DNA of 6,007 nucleotides from Erythrobacter donghaensis (GTDB lineage Bacteria; Pseudomonadota; Alphaproteobacteria; Sphingomonadales; Sphingomonadaceae): contig NZ_LSJS01000289.1 of NCBI RefSeq assembly GCF_001557325.1, positions 1 to 6,007 of the forward strand. The letters run 5' to 3'. Position 1 is the first letter of the stretch; every line of letters begins with the position of its first letter. The notes beneath the pieces are model-generated. The model saw only the letters and a program-made list of their open reading frames with translations, made no database searches and was not told the DNA's origin. Positions 1 to 5,829 of the stretch are shown here, piece after piece. Made by a program: the position numbers and the translations under genes.

Positions 1-2934
1 GAGGTGCTCCACACCATCGACCCCGCCGGCGGCGAGGCGACCGCGATCCCGCTGTGGCGCGCCAATGACGCGGCCTTCGGCGCGGACGGCAAGACGCTGT
101 TCTTCACCCGCCGCGGTCTCTTCGCCCGCGCCCGCGACAATGCCGTGCTCTATCGCGGCGGCGGGATGGAGCAGCTGTGGCGCTGGCAGAGCGGTTCGGG
201 CGCGGAAGGCCAGCAGCTGCTCGCGGACTTCGGCGCGCCGATCCGCATGCCGATGGCGGGCGGCGGGCGAATCTACTTCATCTCCGACAAGAGCGGCAAG
301 GACGCGGTCTGGTCGGTCGCAGAGGACGGCAGCGATGTCCGCCAGGTCTCGCCCGAACTGCCTTTCCCCGTGCTCCAGGCCAATATCGATGGCGGTGAGG
401 TGTTCCTCCAGAACGGCGCCGACATCCATGTCTTCGACCTCGCCGCAGGCACGCTGACCAAGCTCGCGATCGATCTCGTCACCGACCGCGAGCAGACCCG
501 CGTGCGCGCGATCGACGATCCCATGCGCTGGTTCGAGGCGGCGCGGATTGCCCCTTCGGGCGAGATGGTGGCGGTCACCGCGCGCGGCCGCGCCGCGCTT
601 GCCGCGCCGGGCGACCTGCGCCGGATCGAGCTGCCCGTCCCGCTCGCCGCCCGCGCGCGCCAGGCGGTGCAGGCGCCCGGCGGCAAGGAGGTGTTCGTGA
701 TCCTCGATCAGGGCGAGCGCGGCGACATCTTCCGCATGCCCGCCGACGGCACCGGCACGCCGACCCAGGTGACCAAGGGCTATGACGCGCATATCTGGTC
801 CTTCGCCATCGCGCCCGACGGCAAGACCATGGTGGTATGGGACAAGCAGGCGCGGCTCCAGAAGGTCGACATCGCCACGGGCCGCGTGACGCTGCTCGCG
901 CGCAACGCCAGCGGGGCCGACGATGCCTTCTTCGACCTCGCCTTTGCGCCGGATTCGAGCCACATCGCCTATGCCGAGGTCGCGCTGACCAATGGCGGTA
1001 ACACCGCCGACATCATGATCCAGAACCTCGCGACCGGTGCGCGCGTGCAGGCGACCTCGGGCAAGTACAACAACTACGCCCCCGCCTTCGCGCATGACGG
1101 GGCGTGGCTCTACTTCATCTCCGACCGCAACTTCGCACCCGAACCGGGCGGGCCGTGGGGTGACCGCAACATGGGCGCTGCCTTCCCCGACCGGGGCGAG
1201 CTCTACGCGCTCCAGCTCGATCCGGCCTCGCCCTTCCGGCTGCGTGCCGACAACGAGCTGACCCGCACCGCGGCCAGCGACAAGGAGGCCGGAGCGCCTG
1301 CAGGCGATGCCGCGCCCGAAAAGAAGGACGAGGGCAAGGGCAAGGGCAAGAAGGGCGCGGATACGCCGCCGAAGCCCGTGATCGTGCTCGATGGCGTCGC
1401 CGCGCGCCTCTACAAGCTGCCGGTCAAGCCGGGGGTCGAGGGCCAGCTGCTGGCCTCGGAGAAATTCCTCTACACCCGCCGCGGCGAGGATCTGGTCTCG
1501 ATCGCGATCGACAAGAAGGACCCGCGCGAGGAGGTCTTCGCCCCCGGGGCGCGCGCGATGGAGCTATCGGCCGACCGCCAGACCGCGCTGGTGCTGAGCG
1601 GGAGCTTCGAGAAGCCCGCGCTCGCGCTGGTCCCCGCCGATCGCAAGCTGCCCGACAAGCCCGGCCCGCACCAGGTGCGGCTCGGCGACTGGCGCCTGAC
1701 GATCGACCCGCGCGCCGAGTGGCGCCAGCTGTTCATCGACGCCTGGCGCCTGCACCGCGATTTCCTCTACGATCCTTCGCTGCGCGGGGTCGACTGGAAC
1801 GCGGTCCGCGCCGCGCGCGAGCCCTTCCTCGAGCGGATCGGCACCCGCTCGGAGCTCGATGCGGTGCTCGGCGAGATGTCCGCGCAGCTGGGCGTGCTGC
1901 ACAGCCAGATCGGCGGCGGCGACCAGCGCTCGGATCGCGAGAACCCGGCGATGGCCTTCCTCGGCGCCAAGGTGTCGCCGGTGGAGGGCGGCCTCAGGAT
2001 CGACTCGATCCTGCGCGCCGAGGCCGATCTCGTCGACCGCCTCCCGCCGCTGCGCCGCCCCGGGGTCGACGTCAAGGAGGGCGACGTGATCCGGCTGGTC
2101 GACGGGCGCGCCGTGGCGAGCCTTGCCGACCTCCAGACCGCACTCGCGACCAAGGCCGGTCAGCAGGTGCGGCTCGATCTCACTCGCGATGCGCGCAAGC
2201 TGAGCGCGATCGTCGAGCCGATGACGCAGGACGGCCACCGGCAGGCGCAATATGCCGATTTCGTGCAGGGCAAGCGCGCCGAAGCCGAGCGACTGTCGGG
2301 CGGGAAGGTCGGCTACTTGCACCTGCGCGCGATGGGCCCCGACGATCTGGCGAGCTTCGCGCGCGACTTCTTCCCGCAGCTCGACAAGCCCGGCCTGATC
2401 ATCGACGTGCGCGGCAATAATGGCGGCAACATCGACAGCTTCATCGTCGCCGCGCTGTTGCGCCGGGCATGGGCCTTCTGGGCAAGGCCCGACGGCACCG
2501 GCATTCCCACCACCAACATGCAGAACGCCTATCGCGGCCACGTCGCGGTGCTGATCGACGAGCGCACCTATTCGGACGGCGAGACCTTTGCTGCGGCGGT
2601 CAAGTCGCTCGGGATCGCGCCGCTGGTCGGAACCCGCACGGCGGGGGCGGGAGTGTGGCTGTCGGACCGCCCGGTGCTCGCCGACCGCGGCATCGCGCGC
2701 ACCGCCGAGAATGCGCAATATGCGATCGACGGGCGCTGGATCGTCGAGGGGCTCGGGGTTGCGCCCGACGTGGAGGTCGAGAACCCGCCTCACGCCGCCT
2801 TCAAGGGCACCGACGCGCAGCTCGCCGCCGCGATCGGCCTGCTTGAGGAGAAGATCGCGCGCGAACCCGTGCTGCCGCTCAAGCCGCGCCCCCTCGGCCC
2901 GCTCGGCACCCCGGCGGAGGACGTGAAGCGCTAG
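1..2934 (+). CDS. Tricorn-like S41 family peptidase, 5' end missing
   Basis: Serine peptidase related to archaeal tricorn protease, expected to trim peptides; a signal peptide would lie in the missing N-terminus. The frame is open from base 1, so the GTG at 4 is probably not the true start; residues here count from it. Seen in order: beta-propeller repeats to about 420, with blade motifs such as YFISDKSG and FAPDSSHIAY; a Lys/Gly/Glu-rich linker at 438-457; further beta-rich sequence to about 560; a helical tricorn core near 570-640; a PDZ-like domain near 650-740; and the S41 core from about 765. By analogy with tricorn, the probable catalytic residues are His633 (VLHSQ), Ser857 in TYSDGE and Glu915 in VEGLGVAPD, with RGNNGG at 803-808 in the substrate site. 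Tricorn has Ser before the catalytic His; here it is Leu632. The 976 visible residues suggest roughly 100 are missing. The stop is TAG. It appears unrelated to the toxin-antitoxin genes downstream. Confidence 0.93.
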   Translation, partial: EVLHTIDPAGGEATAIPLWRANDAAFGADGKTLFFTRRGLFARARDNAVLYRGGGMEQLWRWQSGSGAEGQQLLADFGAPIRMPMAGGGRIYFISDKSGKDAVWSVAEDGSDVRQVSPELPFPVLQANIDGGEVFLQNGADIHVFDLAAGTLTKLAIDLVTDREQTRVRAIDDPMRWFEAARIAPSGEMVAVTARGRAALAAPGDLRRIELPVPLAARARQAVQAPGGKEVFVILDQGERGDIFRMPADGTGTPTQVTKGYDAHIWSFAIAPDGKTMVVWDKQARLQKVDIATGRVTLLARNASGADDAFFDLAFAPDSSHIAYAEVALTNGGNTADIMIQNLATGARVQATSGKYNNYAPAFAHDGAWLYFISDRNFAPEPGGPWGDRNMGAAFPDRGELYALQLDPASPFRLRADNELTRTAASDKEAGAPAGDAAPEKKDEGKGKGKKGADTPPKPVIVLDGVAARLYKLPVKPGVEGQLLASEKFLYTRRGEDLVSIAIDKKDPREEVFAPGARAMELSADRQTALVLSGSFEKPALALVPADRKLPDKPGPHQVRLGDWRLTIDPRAEWRQLFIDAWRLHRDFLYDPSLRGVDWNAVRAAREPFLERIGTRSELDAVLGEMSAQLGVLHSQIGGGDQRSDRENPAMAFLGAKVSPVEGGLRIDSILRAEADLVDRLPPLRRPGVDVKEGDVIRLVDGRAVASLADLQTALATKAGQQVRLDLTRDARKLSAIVEPMTQDGHRQAQYADFVQGKRAEAERLSGGKVGYLHLRAMGPDDLASFARDFFPQLDKPGLIIDVRGNNGGNIDSFIVAALLRRAWAFWARPDGTGIPTTNMQNAYRGHVAVLIDERTYSDGETFAAAVKSLGIAPLVGTRTAGAGVWLSDRPVLADRGIARTAENAQYAIDGRWIVEGLGVAPDVEVENPPHAAFKGTDAQLAAAIGLLEEKIAREPVLPLKPRPLGPLGTPAEDVKR

Positions 2935-3402
2935 CCAGCCCCGTCTGCCCGGACCTTGCGACAATCATGGCGGCAGGGGCCCCGGACAGGTGGCGCACGG
3001 TGGGCCGCGGCACGTGGGCAGCCCGTGGCAGGCAGCGATCATGCCGGGAGCAGGCCCGGTGGCAGCGGCCGGAGGCCGGACTGCGCCGCCCGGCGAACCT
3101 GCGCATCCTCGCTCCCTCGACCCCGATCTTGCCCGACGCGCCGGGCTGCGAGGCATGGATCAAACGCCACCCAGCGCCCGGGCGCCGCTGATGCCCCGCT
3201 ACGGCCGACGGACAACCGACTCGATTGGCCCCTCGCCCGGGGTGCCGATGGAAGTCGAGATGCCCGGCGGCAGCATCGGCATCAGCCCCGCAGCCCCATT
3301 CGCCGACCGGAAACGCCCCCCACCACCGGCGAGGCAACAGGCGAGAGACAAAGCACAACCCCCGCCCGATCGCCCGACGCCGACGGGGAGGTGAGAGAGA
3401 AG
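2935..3402. other. GC-rich intergenic region, no convincing gene
   Basis: Several long open frames cross this stretch on both strands, but their translations are Arg/Pro/Ala/Gly-rich, as expected by chance at this composition (47 of 60 bases are G or C in 3061-3120). None shows a domain I recognise. One sub-segment, + strand 3078-3191, has more G/C-biased third positions than the other two forward frames and could be a decayed gene end. A perfect 12-base palindrome, GCGCCCGGGCGC, lies at 3174-3185. I see no hairpin followed by a T-run, so the terminator of the peptidase gene is not identified. Confidence 0.6.
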
Positions 3403-3753
3403 ATGGTGTTAAATGGTGCCAGAAGAGGACAAGCAAGTAAAAAGAAAGTATTTGATATACTTGCTATCTACACATTTCGAAGATTGAAATGCCACTTGCC
3501 ATGCCCCCAAGTCTGAATTGCTTACAAGATTTGGGTCTCTAAGCACTGTTTCAGGCACATTCATCATGTAGCACGGTGTATCGTTCCAATGCAAGTTTTT
3601 TGGTTCGATTTATTTATGACTGTTTGTTGCAATACGTACCGGCTTTGGGTCCCCGCAATTTGATCGCGCCATGACATGGCACCTACGGCCATGAACTGCT
3701 GACCATGCTCCCCCGGTCGGAGAGCTGTCTAAAGCGGCAGGTTGATGCCCCAC
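3403..3753. other. AT-richer spacer at a composition boundary, no convincing gene
   Basis: G+C falls abruptly here (19 of 60 bases in 3421-3480), then rises gradually to about 3700. The + strand frame beginning at ATG 3403 encodes only 37 residues behind a distant GGAGG. On the - strand an open frame covers 3594 down to 3409, from a TTG with ATGs ten and eleven codons in; its translation is not repetitive but resembles no family I know and has no Shine-Dalgarno sequence. The stretch may be the left flank of an inserted segment or a remnant of foreign DNA. No tRNA, transposase or obvious repeat pair is visible. Confidence 0.5.
3668..3680. repeat. Short palindrome GCCATG-A-CATGGC
   Basis: Perfect 6-base arms separated by one base, about 130 bases before the HipB-like start codon. 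It could be a protein-binding site, but it lies outside the identified promoter and may be chance. Confidence 0.3.
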
Positions 3754-3788
3754 AGGGTATATTGCGGATTTATACCTTAGAGGGTATA
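3754..3788. promoter_or_regulatory. Putative HipB-like operator with three half-sites
   Basis: Three half-sites alternate in orientation: GGTATA at 3756-3761, TATACC at 3771-3776 and GGTATA at 3783-3788. The outer two belong to an 8-base direct repeat, AGGGTATA, at 3754-3761 and 3781-3788. The second and third form TATAC-N8-GTATA, 18 bases long, matching in layout the known E. coli HipB operator TATCC-N8-GGATA. The sites flank the -35 box and overlap the -10 box of the promoter for the downstream regulator, as expected for autorepression. The repeats are seen directly; binding by the adjacent protein is inferred. Confidence 0.7.
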
Positions 3789-3790
3789 GA
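3762..3790 (+). promoter_or_regulatory. Sigma70-type promoter of the HipB-like gene
   Basis: A -35 box TTGCGG (3762-3767) and a -10 box TATAGA (3785-3790) are separated by 17 bases. Transcription would start near 3797, leaving a leader of about a dozen bases that contains the GGAGG ribosome-binding site at 3800-3804. The -10 box overlaps the last operator half-site. Confidence 0.6.
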
Positions 3791-3809
3791 ATGGCCAACG
3801 GAGGCAGTG

Positions 3810-4055
3810 ATGGATCAGCTTGTAAGACTGCCGAGGCAGCTAGGTGCAATCATCCAGAGTGCGCGTGTGCGGCAGGGGATGACCCAGTCAGAGCTGGCCG
3901 ACATTTCCGGCACACAGCAGAAAACCATATCAGCCATCGAAAATGGCAGCGTCGGAGTAAAGCTCGGCACGCTGCTCCGCGTGAGCGCGAGCCTCGATCT
4001 CGATATCAAGATCGGGCCGCGAGAGCGTGGCCCCTCGATCGAGGACGTTTTCTAA
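3810..4055 (+). CDS. HipB-like XRE-family helix-turn-helix repressor
   Basis: Small DNA-binding protein of 81 residues, close in length to E. coli HipB (88). Residues 11-62 form a Cro/C1-type helix-turn-helix: LGAIIQSARVRQGMTQSELA, a turn near SGTQ, and a recognition helix around QQKTISAIENG (36-46). The following LGTLLRVSASLDLDIKIGPR is typical of HipB/Y4mF-type antitoxins, where it completes a beta-strand dimer interface. The start at 3810 is preferred because GGAGG sits five bases upstream; an in-frame earlier start at 3705 would read through the promoter. Expected role: dimeric repressor of its own promoter, possibly antitoxin to a partner. The usual partner, a hipA kinase gene, is absent; 109 bases downstream comes abiEi. 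It may regulate the abiE genes by read-through, or be an orphan left by loss of hipA. Family assignment is firm; the role here is inferred. Confidence 0.88.
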   Translation: MDQLVRLPRQLGAIIQSARVRQGMTQSELADISGTQQKTISAIENGSVGVKLGTLLRVSASLDLDIKIGPRERGPSIEDVF

Positions 4056-4082
4056 GGCCAATCCATATAGCTTTTGCGTTCT

Positions 4083-4100
4083 TGATGCCCCATTGCATCA
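4083..4100. repeat. Inverted repeat TGATGC-N6-GCATCA upstream of abiEi
   Basis: Perfect 6-base arms around a 6-base spacer in the gap between the HipB-like gene and abiEi. No T-run follows, so an operator or processing site is more likely than a terminator. AbiEi proteins are known to bind inverted repeats in their own promoters, and this could be a secondary site; its sequence differs from the stronger repeat at 4126-4150. Confidence 0.4.
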
Positions 4101-4122
4101 GGCCGCATGCATATGATATGTT
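4093..4122 (+). promoter_or_regulatory. Candidate abiE promoter
   Basis: TTGCAT (4093-4098) and TATGTT (4117-4122) are 18 bases apart and would start transcription near 4129, within the inverted repeat at 4126-4150. An alternative -10, TATGAT at 4112-4117, has no properly spaced -35. The match is moderate; abiE could also be read from the promoter upstream of the HipB-like gene. Confidence 0.35.
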
Positions 4123-4125
4123 TCC

Positions 4126-4150
4126 TCGGACAATATTTCATCTTGTCCGA
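4126..4150. promoter_or_regulatory. Probable AbiEi operator, 8-base inverted repeat
   Basis: TCGGACAA and TTGTCCGA are perfect 8-base arms separated by nine bases, ending 14 bases before the abiEi start codon. AbiEi antitoxins are known to autoregulate by binding inverted repeats upstream of abiE, so this is the best operator candidate. In RNA it could also form a stem just ahead of the start codon and limit translation. The repeat is seen; its function is inferred. Confidence 0.6.
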
Positions 4151-4164
4151 TGTAAAGTATCAGA

Positions 4165-4782
4165 ATGATCGAACTGCAGACCCAAAGGGACAAGGCCGTA
4201 GCGCTGCTAACGCAGCGAACCATGATGCGCGCCTACGAACTCAAAGCGGAAGGGGTGACCGCAGCGACGCTAGCCAGAGCGGTAAGCGATGGTGAAATCA
4301 TCAGGGCAGGCCGGGGCCTTTATCAGCTCCCCGATGGCGGCGACAGCGCGCACATGGCCCTTGCCGAAGTGAGCAAGCGTATCCCTGACGGTGTTATCTG
4401 TCTGGTGTCGGCACTGAGCTATCACGACCTCACCGATCAGATGCCACGCCAGGTCTGGGTGGCCATCGGTGCCAAGGACTGGGCCCCGAGGGTCGATTAT
4501 CCGAAGGTGCGCATCGTCCGCTTCCGCGAGCCCTATCTCGGCTATGGAATTGAGCGCCACACCATCGCCGGGGTCGAGGTAGCAATCTACTCTGTCGCCA
4601 AATCGCTGGCAGACGCGTTTCGAAACGCACGGCTTGTTGATCGCTCCGTGGCAATTGAAAGTCTGCGCAGCGCGATCGAGCAGCGCAAGGCGACGCCTGC
4701 CGAGATTGCGCAGGCAGCGAAGGACTGCGGAGCATGGAAGATCATGCGCCCCTATCTCGAGGCCCTGGTGCAGAATGGCTAA
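4165..4782 (+). CDS. abiEi: AbiEi-family type IV antitoxin and transcriptional regulator
   Basis: Antitoxin of an AbiE system, 205 residues. The N-terminal winged helix (about 1-58) carries the family pattern: QRDKAVALL, YELKAEGVTAATLARAV, then a basic wing and GRGLYQLP (50-56). The C-terminal antitoxin domain (about 65-200) includes VSALSYHDLTDQMPRQVWVA (81-100), RHTIAGVEVAIYS (131-143) and AKSLADAFRNARLVDRSVA (145-163). In studied AbiE systems the winged helix binds promoter repeats for negative autoregulation, while the C-terminal domain counteracts the toxin without stable complex formation. The start at 4165 is chosen because homologues begin just before the QRD motif; no clear Shine-Dalgarno precedes it. 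The stop overlaps the toxin start by eight bases (ATGGCTAA), so translation is probably coupled. A 109-base gap with inverted repeats separates it from the HipB-like gene. Confidence 0.92.
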   Translation: MIELQTQRDKAVALLTQRTMMRAYELKAEGVTAATLARAVSDGEIIRAGRGLYQLPDGGDSAHMALAEVSKRIPDGVICLVSALSYHDLTDQMPRQVWVAIGAKDWAPRVDYPKVRIVRFREPYLGYGIERHTIAGVEVAIYSVAKSLADAFRNARLVDRSVAIESLRSAIEQRKATPAEIAQAAKDCGAWKIMRPYLEALVQNG

Positions 4783-5710
4783 GGACATCACCAACCTGGC
4801 CGCCTCAGTGCGCCAGCGGCTGCGCAATCTCGCGCTCGAAAAGCAGCGGGACTTTGGCCTTGTTCTGGTCAACTATGGGCTGGAGCGGCTGATCTACCGC
4901 CTCGTACAATCGCGGCATCGCGATCAGTTCGTGCTCAAGGGCGGCATGCTCGTGACCGTCTGGACCGGGGATGATCATCGCTCCACGCGCGATGCAGACT
5001 TCCTCGGCTTTGGCGAACTGGACGAGGAGCGCCTGCGCGAAATCTTCACCGACATCATGACCATCGACGGCAACGATGGTTTGATATTCGACGTTGAGCA
5101 GCTGGCGGCTGCGGCCATTCGCGAAGACAACATCTACGGCGGCGTCCGGCTCAAGACTGTCGCAATGCTCGATAGTGCGCGCATCCCGATCACCATCGAT
5201 GTGGGCCTCGGCGACGCCCTCACCCAGCCCGAGCACGTCATCGACTATCCCTCACTGCTCGGAACTCCGATCCAGAATATCCGCGCCTATCCGCCCGAAA
5301 CGGTCATCGCTGAGAAGTTTCAGGCCATTGTTGCCTTGGGCATCGTGAACGGGCGGATGAAGGATTACTACGACCTCTGGACCATTCCGGCAGTGCTCGA
5401 CCTCGACGAGGCTTCATTGATGCAGGCCATCGCCGCGACCTTCGCGCGGCGCGAAACAGCAGTGCCGGTAGACGTTCCAGAAGGCCTGACCGACGCCTTT
5501 GCCAAGGATCCGCTCAAAGTGAGGCAGTGGCAGGCCTATACCGACTCCATCGGTATCGACAGCGTATCGCTGAGCGCAGTGACTGCGCGGATAAAGCGCA
5601 TATCCTGCAAGAGGACTACAATCGAGCGCTCGCCTTGGTCGAGACTATCTTCATCCGGAACGCGAACAAGTTCCTTCTACCAAGACTCCTTCGCGAGACC
5701 ACTTATCTGA
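4775..5710 (+). CDS. abiEii: AbiEii/AbiGii-family nucleotidyltransferase toxin, C-terminus probably frameshifted
   Basis: Toxin of the AbiE pair, a DNA polymerase beta-like nucleotidyltransferase whose relatives transfer nucleotides to cellular targets (tRNA in the related mycobacterial MenT toxins), causing growth arrest. The frame gives 311 residues from ATG 4775, which overlaps the abiEi stop; a longer start at 4634 would lie inside abiEi. Visible motifs: FVLKGGMLV (52-60) followed by STRDADFLG (70-78), giving the metal-binding Asp73 and Asp75; ITIDVGLGD (139-147), with Asp142 as a likely third acidic residue; ETVIAEKFQAI (175-185) with Lys181; and GRMKDYYDLW (193-202). WQAYTDSIG (252-260) begins the usual C-terminal end segment. 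From about residue 276 the sequence turns Ser/Arg/Thr-rich and third positions lose their G/C bias, so the last 36 residues are probably out of frame. All catalytic motifs lie before that point, so activity may survive. Expected regulation is by AbiEi from upstream. Confidence 0.9.
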   Translation: MAKDITNLAASVRQRLRNLALEKQRDFGLVLVNYGLERLIYRLVQSRHRDQFVLKGGMLVTVWTGDDHRSTRDADFLGFGELDEERLREIFTDIMTIDGNDGLIFDVEQLAAAAIREDNIYGGVRLKTVAMLDSARIPITIDVGLGDALTQPEHVIDYPSLLGTPIQNIRAYPPETVIAEKFQAIVALGIVNGRMKDYYDLWTIPAVLDLDEASLMQAIAATFARRETAVPVDVPEGLTDAFAKDPLKVRQWQAYTDSIGIDSVSLSAVTARIKRISCKRTTIERSPWSRLSSSGTRTSSFYQDSFARPLI

Positions 5711-5829
5711 CGGCAGTCGCGAGCCTCACAGCTGAGCATTGCCAAATCGCCCAGCGGCAAGTTCAACGTATACGGCAGAGTTTAGGGGCGGGGGGGCTGT
5801 GGCCAAAACTGGCGAAGGCCAGTCGATAA
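5599..5829 (+). pseudogene. Out-of-frame coding remnant overlapping the toxin 3' end
   Basis: From 5599 the frame one base behind the toxin frame reads HILQEDYNRALALVET and continues to a TAA at 5827-5829. Up to about 5700 its third positions are mostly G or C and its residues look natural, while the toxin frame over the same bases looks random. A single missing base near 5595-5602 would join the two frames into one longer protein. Alternatively it is the end of another gene: RNANKFLLPRLLRE resembles the conserved end of type I restriction specificity subunits (RNANLRxTRDLLLPRLL-like). Beyond about 5700 the reading degenerates. No independent start or ribosome-binding site is visible. Confidence 0.4.
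5808..5823 (+). terminator. Possible weak terminator hairpin
   Basis: ACTGGC-GAAG-GCCAGT forms a perfect 6-base-pair stem with a four-base loop about 100 bases after the toxin stop. It is followed only by CGATAATTT, not a true T-run, so rho-independent termination is uncertain. Confidence 0.3.

Noticed and set aside
1564..2964. Long minus-strand open frame of 466 codons
   Set aside because: It lies antisense to the peptidase domain, its composition is what G/C-biased third positions of the sense gene produce, and it has no recognisable domain.
2938..2990. Imperfect repeat GCCCCGTCTGCC / GGCAGGGGC after the peptidase stop as terminator
   Set aside because: The arms mismatch, the loop is long and no T-run follows.
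2956..3516. 186-codon + strand frame crossing the composition boundary
   Set aside because: It is Arg/Pro/Ala-rich with no domain, and spans two segments of very different composition; it is open by chance in GC-rich DNA.
3403..3516. 37-codon small gene behind GGAGG
   Set aside because: The ribosome-binding site is 11 bases away, the peptide resembles nothing known, and the opposite strand looks at least as plausible.
3791..4168. 125-codon + strand frame starting just after the -10 box
   Set aside because: It overlaps the HipB-like gene in another frame, has no room for a ribosome-binding site and reads as a shadow.
4270..4872. 200-codon minus-strand frame opposite abiEi
   Set aside because: It is antisense to a confidently identified gene and lacks family features.
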